From Platerodrilus igneus (Eukaryota; Arthropoda; Insecta; Coleoptera; Lycidae), in NCBI GenBank assembly GCA_036346225.1, contig JARFIW010001108.1, forward strand, positions 6,121,076 through 6,185,075: a DNA stretch of 64,000 bases, given 5' to 3'. The notes under the pieces are model-generated. The model had not been told where the DNA came from, ran no database searches, and worked only from the letters and a program-made list of their open reading frames with translations. Each line of letters opens with the position of its first letter. The first letter of the stretch is position 1. Made by a program: the position numbers and the translations under genes. Below, in pieces: positions 24,961 to 36,891 of the stretch.

Positions 24961-25466
24961 AGTTACGTTTCGGACTTTGAGAGCGGTCTTTTTAAAAACT
25001 TCTTCCTAAACTTCGTAACAAAATTTATTTATTAAAACAGATATTAATGTGAAATTTTGACAAACTGGATTGATTTATACTAAGTCTAAAAATAATTAAT
25101 AATTGAACTAATATTAGAGCGAGTAGCCTAAACAAACGGCAATGTTAAAGCTGAAATAGTCAAAAGTGACTGATGGTCTTGGGGCTCCCGGGGTATTTAT
25201 GTTGTCCCTGCCCCTCACATGTCTGTGGGAACTTGCAAAACTCATGTCTTGCTTATTTTCTAATTCTATTTATTATACCTGCACCTGCAGTATCGCTTAC
25301 TGTCTAGAATACAATGTATTGCATCCGTTCTCACAACTTGCTTGTAAACTTTCAATAACCTTTCTGTATTTATCCTTGAAATACAAAGTTGCATTTGACT
25401 TAATAACTTCTTAATTTCTAATAATTGCTATTTTGTTATACATATATAAATTGGGGATACATAACT
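24961..25466 (-). repeat. Errantivirus 5' LTR
   Basis: 506 bp, AGTTACG to ATAACT. Homologous to 7,979-8,519 with several indels. Followed by CGTG at 25,467-25,470 and then copy A sequence. Confidence 0.85.
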
Positions 25467-26502
25467 CGTGTTGGCGTTTTGATCATTGTAAATTATTTAA
25501 TAAGTATTTCTTAAAGTATAAAATTTGTTGGACCCTTACATTGGCCGATTTTCTTTTGTTTGTCACATTTATTGTTATTTGGATATTTCTGAAAGAGATG
25601 TTTGGTGTTTATCTTTATTTTGCCACAGGAAACAAAAGAAGGGTAGAGCTGGAACTGAATAGACATTAAACAATGACTCTTATTGTCTACTTTTAAGAAT
25701 CGGTTGCAAAGTATTTTTGCTTAAAAAATTTCTTTAAAATCTCCACATTTATAAATCTTATCCCCATAACAAGATAATACTATCTACAAGTTTCTCACAA
25801 CATTGATGAATTTAAACAACCGGATAGATAATAGATGCCTAGAGTTGAAAAGAGAATTGTTAAAATGTTTCTTAATCTCAGGTTTGTCATTTTAAATACT
25901 TGCTCTGCTCTTCTGCATTTCCTGTCGTTTATTTCAATTTCTGTTAATAATGTTATTTTAGTTGTGACTGAATAAGCTTTTATAACTATAAGTACCACTG
26001 TAGCACATTTTGAAGTCATTAACTGTGACATTTGTCCAGTTTCTAGCAGCTTCTACAATTTTCATGCAGTAAAATTTTGAGCCTATTATACATATACCCA
26101 CTACTCCTTAAATTTTATTATACTAAGAGCGTATACAAGTTTCAAAAAAAGGTATGTAAAATTAATTTTTTTTTACAATCGCTAAATAAAAAAAGCTCTT
26201 ACGCTTGATATTGACAACGAAAAGTTGACTTTATTGAGGACATTTTATGCTCGGCGAGCGATAAAAGCTAGAAAAACGCGCGTCGCCTATACCAACATGT
26301 AAATAAAAGCCTCCTTTCAAATTTGATAATTGTAAAATTTTTTATTTTAAAATTAACACACTGTTAACTGTATTAATAAAGCCAATGTTAAAAAATGATT
26401 CTATTTTATTAAGTGATCGTAGAAAAATTGTTTTATACATTTCGAACAAAAACTGACATTATTGCTCTCAAGCGATTAACGCGCTACATTTCGCGTTGCT
26501 CG
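25467..26502 (-). mobile_element. IS630/Tc1-like transposon copy A, second half
   Basis: Reverse complement of about 36,110-37,721 (copy B), continuing the copy A sequence that stops at 7,978. It includes a 78-codon minus-strand open frame (25,795-26,031) that matches the frame at 37,105-37,398 of copy B almost throughout and ends at the same stop. It lacks the 591-bp insertion present in copy B at 36,301-36,891. Confidence 0.75.
25795..26031 (-). CDS. ORF shared by transposon copies A and B, possible HTH domain (copy A)
   Basis: A 78-residue frame beginning MSQLMTSKCATVVL. It aligns over its whole length with the copy B frame, with about 15 substitutions and one single-codon indel, and shares the stop. 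The middle (EQVFKMTNLRLRNILTI) could be a helix-turn-helix, and its place upstream of the DDE part suggests the N-terminal domain of the transposase. That is inference; I do not recognise the family from sequence alone. Confidence 0.35.
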   Translation of the reverse strand: MSQLMTSKCATVVLIVIKAYSVTTKITLLTEIEINDRKCRRAEQVFKMTNLRLRNILTILFSTLGIYYLSGCLNSSML

Positions 26503-27060
26503 AGATAGATTTTGGGCCTTTTGGAGCGGCTTTTTAAAAAGGCTTCTCCCAAAAACTCTTCTATCAATTTTAACAATCAATCAAATTTAACAAATGGATG
26601 CGTTATATTCATTAACGTTTAAAAATCAAAGTTACTTTTCATTAAATAAATTAATTTAAAAGAAATTGAGTAGCTTGAACAACCAACAATGTTAAAGTTG
26701 TGATGCTCTAAACTGACTGGCCATCTTGGGTTCCGGAGGGTATTTATGCTATCCCTACCCATCACATTGCTTGTGGGAACTGCAGAGCTTATGTCTGCTA
26801 TTTTCTTTATACAATACAAAGTATTACTTCTTAGTAATCTTAATTATAATCATAATAAGTTTCTCACAATCAATTGTGACCTACACCTGCAGTGTCATGT
26901 TACGTCTGGAATACAAAGTATTCACATCCGTTCTCATGTCTGATTTATGAACTTCCATTAACCTGTAATATGTCTTTCAATTATACATTGTTGTATCTAA
27001 CTTAAGTTTTAATGAGTCTATTTAATTATACATGTATATTAATTTGGGGGATATGTAACT
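26503..27060 (-). repeat. Solo errantivirus LTR
   Basis: 558 bp, AGATAGATTT to ATGTAACT, related to but clearly diverged from the provirus LTRs. It is flanked by CTCG (26,499-26,502) and CGCG (27,061-27,064). Copy B has a single CGCG (36,105-36,108) with matching sequence on both sides. Strand is taken from similarity to the provirus LTRs, so it is tentative. Confidence 0.85.
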
Positions 27061-27064
27061 CGCG

Positions 27065-27310
27065 TTAACTGTCACTTTCGAGCAATAATGTATTACTTTT
27101 CGCTTTTATCTATTATTTACACCAAACTCATTTTTCAATAGATACCAAATAAATTAAAACGACTACCGGGTGCAGAGTATCGTTAAATTAAACAGCACAA
27201 AATGATAGAAACACAGAAATATTCTTCTAATATTTCTAGATTTTTCAAGAAAGAAACGCCTCAAGTAGACACTGAGGTGCTTTTAACTTAAAAGCAAGCA
27301 TATACTTTTG
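27065..27310. repeat. End of copy A, overlapping the hAT N-terminus
   Basis: Matches the reverse complement of 35,858-36,104 in copy B. It includes the first codons of the hAT-like transposase (SSNISRFFKKETPQVDTE, about 27,217-27,270). Homology to copy B ends at CATATACTTTTG near 27,310, within the hAT gene. Confidence 0.7.
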
Positions 27311-28473
27311 TAACACGGACCCTTGAAGTTGTTGCTAAAGAAAGTAAAATAGCCGTCCCCGGATATTCTAAAACGCTTTCATCTTATTCAACGAAATTGT
27401 CGACACTAGACTCTAGCGTCTCTAGCGATGACATGAAAAGAGAAGTTGAAACGGTTCCTGGTGTATTACAGTTTTCAAAATTCAAGAACACCGGTTTATT
27501 TAATGCCGACGATTCCGCCTTGTGGCATCCAAACGTTAGTGAAAGAGAAAACAGTTTTAGTAGAAATAAGGCCGACGTAAATTCTTAAGTTTATTTTTTC
27601 AAAAAATTTAAAAGAAGTTTTTCAAAAAAATATTTCGGAAAGAAATTGAATAATTGTGAACGGGTACAGAGAGTTGTTATTATATTCTAAGACAAAAGAT
27701 AGTGTCTTCTGCTTTCCGTGCAAAATTTTTGGAAATAGCTTAACATCCCTAGGAAACAGTGATGGTTTTAGTGACTGGTCACACCTAACGGAACATTCGA
27801 ACCGGCATGAAAAATTAAATACGCACACTGACTGTTTAAAAAAATTAAGTGAATTTTAAAAATCACTAAAAATCGGTTTCGCAATTGATTCCGTCTCTAA
27901 GCGTATTATTAATCAAGAGAAAGCACGTTGGCGGGCTGTTCTTCACGGATAATTTTTTGAATACAGTATTTAGCCAAATAAAATTCAGCACTATGCGTAA
28001 AAAATAAAAACGTTTTTTTGTAGCACAACGGTAATTTTCTAAAACTTATTAAAACAGTTGTTAAATTTGATTCTATTATATTAAAATTCTATTATATTAA
28101 AAATTATAATAAAAAAATTAGTGATCATATTCAACGAATACAATCGAAAGAAAAAAACATGTCACTTTATTTAGGTGACAAAATTCAAAATGAAATTATT
28201 CATATTTTAAGTAAAAAAATCAAACAAAAAATTATTAGTAACTTGCACAGAGCAAAATATTATTCCATAATATTAAACTGTACCCCAGATACTGGTCATC
28301 ATGAACAAATAACTATAATTGTACGATTTATTCAATTTAATAACAAAAGTCAAAAACTTAAAATTCAAGAACATTTTTTTTAGAGATTTTTCTTATTTCA
28401 AACTAATCTGGTTTAGGTTTAGCGAACTTTTTGCCTGGTTTTCTTAAAAATGAGAAAATTAACATCTATAATA

Positions 28474-29660
28474 TGCTACGTGCATCGACGTAGCCTAACA
28501 AAAAAAAAGGAAGAAGAAAGAAAATACACAAATTGACCGGGCTCATTCTGTGAGTGGGCGGGGTATATAACATACAAAAATTGAAGAAGGCCTAAAATAA
28601 AAATACACGCACTCATTCATTAAAACCACACGCAACATAAAAAAATTATAATTAAACAAAAAACATGTTATATAAGTGCAGTAGTACCAAAAACAAATGC
28701 TAACAAAAATAAGTAGTAATCACAATATGCACGTCAGGAAGAACCAAGAAAAAAATCAATTCTTAACATAGCGAACTGCCGTTTTTAGGTATCTACCCCC
28801 ATATTAATTAACAAAGAAAGAAAAAGAAATCCCAACTCTAAAATCCGCAGCTCTAAATCGTCGTCTTAAATATAAAATTAAGTATATACAATCGCTACAA
28901 TATCAATCATACCTGTCAACCCTCCCCGTATAGATGATAATCATTTTAGAACCACAAAGTCTAATCATCCAACAAAACGGAAATATATTGGTTCAACCAG
29001 TTCATAAAACCCACACCCAAAAAAAGTGGATAAACGCTCACCCACGTGTGGAATATGTTGGACCTATTACACCCTCCTTAGGGAAGCAGCGGGGCAGCAG
29101 GGTCTAGGACCACGCAATTGATGCTATATAAAAAGTGGCGGCCATCGCCTCCTCAATTAGGTACAAGGTATCAGGTAGGCCTATCCACCGGAAGAAAACG
29201 GAAACAGCAAAAATATAAAGACTGTTTTTGTTGTGTACAAGAAAAAGCAAGTGAATATTAATTGGTTTAACTAAATAACGAGAGTTCAGAAAGTAATATT
29301 GGTGTTATCAAACGATTAAAAACTGGAAAACACGGTTTTATCGGATAGTACGCGACCTTAGTTCGACGAGTCTTTAAATGGAAATCAATTATACACGGTC
29401 GTACTGTATAACAATTTAACGGATACCTAAAACAAGATACTGACTATTTAATTATAGCATGAACTTTATGTTTCAATGCAACTAGATTTGAGTTGAAAAT
29501 TATTGTAAAGCGGGCTTATGATGAACAGGTAGAATAGATAGGATGTTGGTGAAGGATTTAAGAATAGCAACGGAATCGATTTAACAAAATTATTATAAAG
29601 CGGCTTATGAATTAACAAGGGAAATAGGGTATTTAATTTATTCCATAAATAAACGTAACA
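28474..29660 (+). mobile_element. Solo LTR (1,187 bp) inside the hAT gene
   Basis: It interrupts the hAT reading frame between KINIYN and GSGYNNGANI. The ends are TGCTACG and CGTAACA, with AATA before and AATC after, which fits a 4-bp duplication with one change. A TATATAAAAA box at 29,125-29,134 and a TCAATT initiator-like site about 28 bp downstream support plus-strand orientation. Its last 300 bp resemble 60,195-60,491. The parent element is not known. Confidence 0.7.
29125..29158 (+). promoter_or_regulatory. TATA box and initiator of the solo LTR
   Basis: TATATAAAAA followed at normal core-promoter spacing by CTCAATTAG. It is inferred from motif and spacing only. Confidence 0.45.
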
Positions 29661-31021
29661 AATCTAAAGGGATCAGGATATAATAACGGTGCTAATATAT
29701 AGGGCAAGCATAATTGAGTACAAGTACAAAAAGAGGTATTCGATATTAATTCTAGAACTTTTTTGTCCCTTTTTCCGCACACACCTTGAATTTGGTTGCT
29801 AATTACGCCGGGAAAATTTCACATGAAACGGTTAGCTTTTTGGAATAATTCAAGAAATGAATAATTTTTGTTCGGCTTCAACTAATAGGGGGAAAGTTAT
29901 AAAAAAGAATGTATCGCAATTAACTTTGAAACTACTTTCAGACACTCGATGGAAAAGTAGAATTGAAGCCATCGTACCTCTTAGTATTATCTTCCTGAAA
30001 TTTACGATTTTTTAGAAATAGTTGATAGCGGAGATGTCAACACCTCAGCAGTAGCACAGTCAATTGCATTAGAAATAAAATCCTTTAAATTTATATGTTC
30101 CACGGTAGTTTAGTACAATATTTTATTTAATACTAATATAGCAAGCAAAACACTACAAAAATCTGAGATGAATATTGTAAAATGCACAGAAACTCTGCAT
30201 AATCTTCTAAAATATTTGCTAAAATGTAGATCAGACCACGAATTCTACAGTCTTTTAGTAGATGCTAAATAAATTGCAGAAAATTAATTAAAAAACCGAA
30301 CAAACATTTCCAGAAGTTTAAACAGTCCGAAAACGTAAAATTAAACACAATTTCAGTATGAACATAAATTTATAATCAATTTTTGTTTTTGTATTTTGGA
30401 TTCAGCTATAAACTCTGTTCAGGAAAAAAATTTTCTCTCTTAAAAGAGTAAGGTGACACTTTCTATCCCTATTCTATTAACACTGCCTGTATCCGTTGTC
30501 GAAGGGGAACAGTCTTTGTCAAAACTTAAAATAATAAAAAACCATCTCCGTTCTACAATGGGTCAGGAAATATTGACAAACCTGGCCATTATTTTAATTG
30601 AATCTGACCTTTGTAACGAATTAGACATAGAAGAACTAATTAATGAATTTGTACTAAAAAAAACCAAGATAAGCTATTTTTTGAATGTGTTATTTTATTT
30701 CCGCAGAGAAGCTGTAAGTAATTTGTATATTAATTTTAGTTCAATATTTAATAACTTTTGTTTGTATATAGGTATGTTTATATGATGTTTGTAATAATTT
30801 ATCATTTCATCTTGTTCATCGATATTAAAATAAAATGCTTACTAAAATGCTATAAAGTTTATTTGATATTGAATTATTCATAAGTACCAAAAAAATATCG
30901 TACTTGAGGTTCGTATTTATGCGTAAAGAAATTTTGAAAATCCCTTAAAAATATCAAAAAGTATTGAGAGGGGAAATCAGTTATTCGCACACGAACGGCA
31001 AAAAGGTCCGGCGCGGCCCTG

Positions 31022-31163
31022 TAAGCAAACCATTAATAAAAAACAGTGCCTTTAAAGTATATTTACTATTTCCTAAAAGTCATCACCTCACCGTTAATGG
31101 ATTTCGATGGTCGGTGACCACGTTGTTGCTTCATTCTCTGTTCCGGTCGCCTAGGCGGAATCC
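31022..31163. other. Spacer between hAT end and direct repeat R1
   Basis: A short noncoding stretch with no recognised feature, directly after the putative hAT terminal repeat. Confidence 0.3.
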
Positions 31164-31689
31164 GAAGAAAGTTCTCATCCGGACCCTCTTCTAGAACGAC
31201 TGCGAACCCATCATCGACCTAGATGGCTATTCTAAGACGCGAGATGAGACGTAAAAATGCTATCATCCTCTTCTGCTCTTAACAACTGCTGTACTCGAAC
31301 AAAAATGGCCGAATTCCATTTCGATACTGTCAATCCAAAAGAACACCTTATCTGTCAGAAGCGTGACTTGGTGACACTCTGTGCAAGCGCTATTTTAACC
31401 CAGTAATCCTTAAGTAAATGCAGATGCCTACGAATTAGGTAACACAAGTGACTGGCGTATAAAATAATTTTAAGACGTCTTGCTCTTGGACAATTTTAAA
31501 ATATTTGTTATAATTGAATAAATTATTACGGTAAATCCTAAGCGAATTAAATGGTAATAACATTCACTTCTATTATGAAATTGTTTATTCTGAGGTTATT
31601 ATGCAAAACAAAAGAATCAGATACCACAGAGTAGTAACAAATAGAAAGACTTTAAAATTTGATACCATAAAATCTATACTTGTTACACT
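31164..31689. repeat. Direct repeat R1
   Basis: About 526 bp matching 35,329-35,853 in the same orientation at roughly 90% identity by eye. It starts at AGTTCTCATCC and ends at GTTACA. It is noncoding and of unknown family. R1 lies beyond the 3' end of the hAT gene; R2 abuts the hAT N-terminal fragment of copy B. Confidence 0.8.
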
Positions 31690-32865
31690 GCTTCCGACCG
31701 AAAAAAAAACTTTGAGGTTAGTTATATTTTAATATATACATAACCGAGAAGGTTTATTTTCTTTTTTTTTTATAGACGAAAACTACTACCATAAACAAAA
31801 GAGAAATGCAAGAAAACACATTATAACAAATCTGAACACGAAACAGAGTAAGCCAAACTTTAATTTTCAAACAAAAAATTTTTAAGTAAACTTTCGAATC
31901 ATAAATAGAAAATTGGGGAGCAACTAAATGGGTGAATAGGCAACTCTGCATACCACACATCCGTTAGGAATCAAAATAAGTAAGACACAATCGGTAAAGG
32001 AACATAATCGGTAAAAGTCAAAAAATTGAAATTTAACACTCATGAGTTGCAACCAACCGGAGAACAAACAAACTAATATCCCTTGCGATACATAAACTAA
32101 GACTCAAACTAAATGCAGGATCGCTGCAAAACAACTAAAAAAATTTTACTTCCTTACTGCTAACCTTACCAATACTAATATTAAATCAAAAAGCTCATAC
32201 CAAAATATATGAATATCGATAGCCTTCCAAAAATGTTTTCAATTGTTACTGTTCAAAAAAATTCTAGCACAAAAATCACAACAAAAAACCAACCGTTGCT
32301 TCGGCCAAAAAATAAACCGCACACCAAACTAGTAGCCTAAACATACTCTAACTCACTACTGAATAATCGACTTCCTCAAATCGTGGCTATCTATATCTCT
32401 GCCAATATACTTTTCTTCAGGACACTCCAACTCCAAAAAGACTCCTCAACGCTACAGTGGCCGCACCAAATATTCAAATTAACTCGCTTCACAAAAAAAT
32501 ATTTAACACCGATACTCTTTGCTTACTCTAAACACATCAACACATTAGTGACTATCTCGAATACTAATTTCACTTAAGTGACCATCTATCTAATGCGAAC
32601 AAAACATGCTCACAAAAATTAAGCAACTAATAATTACGTGGTCCCACCGCGAACTAAAACAACAATACAGACAAAATAACATTTTTGTCGGCCTTATCTA
32701 TTTGAACTAAGTATTTTATTAATGCGCGTTTGGGAATAACACTACATGAGAAATTTTGTGATCATTACGAGCAACTAAGTACTAGAAAAGCTTTCAATTA
32801 ATCGCCATCTTCGCACTTCAATTCAAGTTTCATAACATCTAGAAATACATACCAAAAACGACCAA
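31690..32865. other. AT-rich noncoding, probably 3' part of a decayed Gypsy element
   Basis: No gene recognised. It lies downstream, on the minus strand, of the Gypsy pol fragment at 32,866-33,054, so it may be its 3' untranslated region and LTR. I could not find LTR ends. Confidence 0.3.
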
Positions 32866-33054
32866 TCAATTCTCCGGGACATAGTCTAGAACGATGACGG
32901 AACAGGGTTTCAGATCTTTGATATGCCATCTACCTGCTTTCGATCCGTCCAAATTAATTAAGTCGTATACTACACTTGAGCACTTCTTATTAACTATACT
33001 CAAAATAAACTTTGGTGCTAGTTTAGCGGTAAACTTATTGCCCGCACTCGACAA
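32866..33054 (-). pseudogene. pol: Ty3/Gypsy pol C-terminal fragment
   Basis: The minus frame reads FTAKLAPKF and then SSVVYDL and GRWHIKDLKP. This is the C-terminal tail of Gypsy integrases, in which a SH3-like segment ends in W-H-(I/V)-K-D-L-K-P. No catalytic core is visible upstream (33,055 onwards). It belongs to a different Gypsy lineage from the errantivirus. Short but characteristic. Confidence 0.6.
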
Positions 33055-35328
33055 TACCTTATTGGCCCTCCATACTCAATTACCAACTTTGAAAGATACT
33101 TTTCTTCCTGAAATTTTACATACATATTTCTTCGCACTCCAAAGTGTGTAATAAAAAAAACTTTGAAAGCAATCACCCTAAAATTTTTGTGAAGTTAAAT
33201 TATGACAAAAAAGTTTGAAAAAATATAGCCTGTAGTTTATTAAACAAATTCTCCTATAAAGACTAATCACTACCATGGCTAACTATAAATCAATGCTCTG
33301 GTACACTATCGTTCTACTTATAACTAAACTGCCGAGATAAATAAAAGTGCCCTACAACGCATACATTTGCTAAAATGACAGACTCCTCTACGAGTCTCAC
33401 CTAGACTAATAAACAAAAATTATACCATCACTAACCTCAAAAAAAAGTGCTGCAAAAATTACTAGAGCGACAAACTCACCTCGAGTCTCGTCTAGACTTA
33501 CGTAATGCTGAGCGACCAACTTTTCATGAGTCTCGTTTAGACTAACATACTGCTGAGCAACCAACCAGGACGACAAGTCTCGCCTAGACTAAACAGAGCT
33601 AAACAGGCTACATTGCAATGTCGATATAAATAAAAAAAACTGCTAGCAAAACAAGATCGTGCATACTGCACAAAAGCAATACTCAAACGTTATAACGACA
33701 GTAAAATTTAATGTACCAATTTAACTAAACATAACCTCTTAACTCGAGTGATCAAATAGACAATCGGGTTTACCAACTCTTTCGCTAGACGACCTAACAT
33801 CTTTCATTTGTCCATGACTAGTCTACTAGTCTCTATTCCACGGATCCTCAATTCACACTCCAGCTCCTCTTTGAGCAAATGAACAATTCGAAATGTTTCT
33901 GCCATTCCACAAAAATTGTAATAACAACCTGAAAATATTTTATTTCTTAACCAACTCGAAGTTGAAGTAATGAAAATTTTACTTTAATGCAAACTTATGC
34001 TTGTTGCAACAATTGAACAAACAACGATTAAAAACTTTGAGGCTCCAGACACGACATGAGTACTACGAAAATTGTAAACAACTATTTTTAAGTTTACCAA
34101 ATGAAAACCACCACGTATGGGGGACAGTGAACTATTCCTTCTTTTTATCAAACGAATACTTTACGTTGGTGGCGTCAGTGAAGTGAACTTTCTTTTTTTA
34201 TTGAAAAATTTGGGTGTGAATCGGATACACCAATACTATGATTTTGACGTTGGGCGTCAGTAAAGCGATTTTTATTTGATAAGACTTTATTCTTAAAATT
34301 ATCACTTCCAATAGATTCACGAGCTTCACAATATTCACGGCTTAGTCTGGGAGCTACCCCAAGGGTGAGCAATGAGAATGGCCGTGGTTGTAAAGTAAAC
34401 TCAACTATAAACACGAATCGAAAAGGGGGAAGATTGAGCGCAACCGCATCTATATGGACGATAAATATCTAAAATATCCTGTGAAGATGCAGAAACCCAC
34501 AGGCAATAGTGACTATGTAAAAAAATATACAAGTTAAACAAAACAACATTTTTGGAAACCTTTCGAAAGTAGCTACTTTGAACTCCTGTTGCGATGATCC
34601 TGAAAGAAAATGGCACACAATAAATTTTAATCTCAAGACACAATTTGCGTCTTACAAAAGCAATAAAGTGTTATGCCTAAAAATGGGTTTAAAAAAATCA
34701 TTTTCATCACTTCTATAACATAACTCTGCTTGGGTGTCCTTTAAGTTTTATTACTCAAATTTTATCTTCTCGAGTGGTAACATCATTAATTTAAATACTC
34801 GGAAATAAAAGACTTAGTGCGTTGAACAAAAAATTTAAATTAAAGTAATTATCTTTTTCTCTCCAATATATGTTAACAAAATCTCAAGTATATTATTCAA
34901 AAGTAAAATCATTTTTTCAAATGAAATAAGGATTCATAACTTTTCTTTTTAAATAATGAAATTTTAATATTTAGAACTATTTTCAAGAACAAAAAGTTTT
35001 AATAACCCCAATTGACAATCTGTTAGATTGGTTTACAATAAGCTTCAAATAGATCTCACGCGTAATATTTGTTACAGAAATAGTATTTAAAATCAGCAAA
35101 ATGAAATAAATTTAAATAATTTAGTTTGACATGGTACAGGAATAACACAGCAAATCTACTAATTATCAGACATAGTATAAATAGATAAGTTTTGCTAGAA
35201 TTTTTTATAAAGGTCGCATGCATGCTTTACATGTATCCCTAAATATTTCGATTTACATCTACAAAATAAGGGGTTTTTTTCTTTTATATTAGACTTTAAT
35301 TTCGACACCAAACAAGAAAATAAAGCTA
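33055..35328. other. Noncoding debris with degenerate tandem repeats
   Basis: AT-rich, without a recognised gene. Contains the tandem repeats at 33,380-33,600 listed next. The open stretches at 34,175-34,643 (minus) have no recognised homology. Confidence 0.35.
33380..33600. repeat. Degenerate tandem repeats with GAGTCTCRYCTAGACT motif
   Basis: At least four copies of a GAGTCTCxxCTAGACTAA-like core, near 33,384, 33,483, 33,525 and 33,571. The middle two also share a CTGAGCRACCAAC tail, giving a period of about 42-46 bp. The core is itself nearly palindromic (AGTCTxxxCTAGACT). Confidence 0.7.
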
Positions 35329-35853
35329 AGAAAAGTTCTCATCCAGGGCCCTTCTAGAACGACCGCGAACCCATCCTCGACCTAGATGGCTATTCTGAGA
35401 CACCAGATGGCACGTAGAAATGCCATCATTTTCTTCTGCTTTTAACAACTGCTGTACTCGAACAAAAATGGCCTAGTCCCTTCTCGATACTGTCAATTTA
35501 AAAAACAGCTGATCTGTCAGAAACGTCACTTCGTGACACACTGCGCCAGCGCTATTTTAACCCAATAATCCTTCAAAGTGAATGCAGACGCTTACGAATT
35601 AGGTAACACAAGTGACTGGCGTATAAAATAATTTTAAGACGTCTTGCTCTTGGACAATTTTAAAATATTTGTTATAATTGAATAAATTATTACGGTAAAT
35701 CCAAAGCGAATTATATGGTAATAACATTTATTTCTATTATGAAATTGTTTATTCTGAGGTTATTATGCAAAACAAAAGGATCAGATACCACACAGTAGTA
35801 ACAAATAAAAACGACTTTAAAATTTGATACCATAAAATTATATTAGTTACAAT
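35329..35853. repeat. Direct repeat R2
   Basis: The second copy of the 31,164-31,689 repeat, same orientation. It joins directly to copy B at about 35,858. Confidence 0.8.
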
Positions 35854-36300
35854 GTTGCAAAAGTATATGCTTGCTTTTAGGTTAAAAGCACCACAGTGTC
35901 TACTTGAGGCGTTCCTTTCTTGAAAAATCGAGAAATTTTCTTTTTTTTTTCTTTCTCTTCTTTTCTTTCATTTTGTGCTGTTTAATTTTACAATACTCTG
36001 CACCCGGTAGTATTCTTTTATTTGGCATCTATTGAAAAATTAGTTTGGTGTAAATAATAGAGAAGAGCGGAAAGTATACATTATTGCTCGAAAGTGACAG
36101 TTAACGCGCAACGCGAAATGGAGCGCGTTAATCGCTTGAAAGGAATAATGTCATTTTTTGTTCGAAATGTTTAAAACAATTTTTCTACGATCACTTAATA
36201 AAATAGAATTATTTTTAAACATTGACTTTATTAATACAATGAACAGTGAGTCAATTTTAAAAGTAAGAAATTTGACAATTATTAAATTTGAAAGGAGGCT

Positions 36301-36891
36301 GTTACATGCCGAAATTCGGCATATAAACATTTCTATAAGTTCCTAATTTGTAAGTAATTTCGCGCCAATAATTTAAAAAGACTTGTGCGTGCATTTCCGT
36401 CCCTTGAAGTAGTTGCGTTTGCGCAAAGGATGCGCAGACGCAGAGGGAAGAGAAAGTGGTGAATTTCCGACACGTCGAGACGAGTCAGCCAGACGTCGAG
36501 CCTGGTGGTTTATCTTTGTGCCGTTACCTTGTCTTCTCTTTCAGGTTATGTAGGTTTCCTTTTATCTACCCAATTATCGTTCCTTATACCAGTTTCCTGT
36601 GGTTCCGCTATAAAATAGGAAAGAAGAAGACAAATTAAATTTGCATTCAACCGGTGGCAAAAAGACTACCCACGCCCGAAATGCTCCCCGATGCCCAGCT
36701 GCCTCCATAATAGCGTAATGCTGTAAGGAGTCCTACATTTACGTGAGTATCTTTATCGTTTTTTGCATGTGATGTAGTAATTTAAAACATTTATATGACG
36801 TAATATCTTATTTGCGCATCATTTTGCAAATATTTATTTGTGTTACCAAGTGACGTAGTGGCTCTCATGCATTACCGCCGGGAGTATAATA
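36301..36891. mobile_element. 591-bp insertion with AGGCT duplication in copy B
   Basis: Absent from copy A, where the flanks are joined. AGGCT occurs at 36,296-36,300 and 36,892-36,896, as expected for a 5-bp target duplication. It begins GTTACATGCCGAAATTCGGC and ends GAGTATAATA. No terminal inverted repeat is evident. A TATAAAATA box at about 36,609 suggests it could be an LTR, but the ends are not the usual TG/CA. Confidence 0.6.

Larger units (their letters stand above)
7979..25466 (-). mobile_element. Errantivirus (Ty3/Gypsy with envelope gene) provirus, interrupted by a BEL/Pao element
   Basis: A minus-strand LTR element with LTRs at 24,961-25,466 (5') and 7,979-8,519 (3'). Both begin AGTTACG and end ACATAACT. 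The minus-strand order is leader, gag, protease, RT, RNase H, integrase, env, as in insect errantiviruses. A primer-binding site GCGCAGTCGGTAGGAT lies next to the 5' LTR and a GTCGGGAGG polypurine tract next to the 3' LTR. Flanks are CGCG (7,975-7,978) and CGTG (25,467-25,470). Copy B has a single TGTG at the equivalent place (37,721-37,724), which supports a 4-bp duplication. The LTRs differ by several indels, so it is old. All genes carry breaks. Its length is inflated by the BEL insertion and probably by another insertion inside gag. Confidence 0.85.
27201..31021 (+). pseudogene. hAT transposase gene (ZMYM1/DUF4371-like), split by a solo LTR
   Basis: N-terminus ISRFFKKETPQ (27,220). Then VLQFSKFKNTGLF and a TTF-type zinc-finger stretch LLLYSKTKDSVFCFPCKIFG (27,670-27,730) with DWSHLTEHSNRHEKL. 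Then a DUF4371 segment with AKYYSIILNCTPDTGHHEQI (28,254-28,313). After the inserted LTR the frame resumes with GSGYNNGANI (about 29,672), FFVPFSAHTLNLV and LTLKLLSDTRWKSRIEA. The hAT dimerisation domain (VEGEQSLSKLKIIKNHLRST) is at 30,500-30,560. The right terminal repeat probably ends GGCGCGGCCCTG at 31,021. Stops and frameshifts occur throughout. No left terminal repeat was found. Family call is firm. Confidence 0.85.

Noticed and set aside
33380..33600. CRISPR-like array
   Set aside because: The repeats are degenerate, irregularly spaced and in a eukaryotic transposon context.
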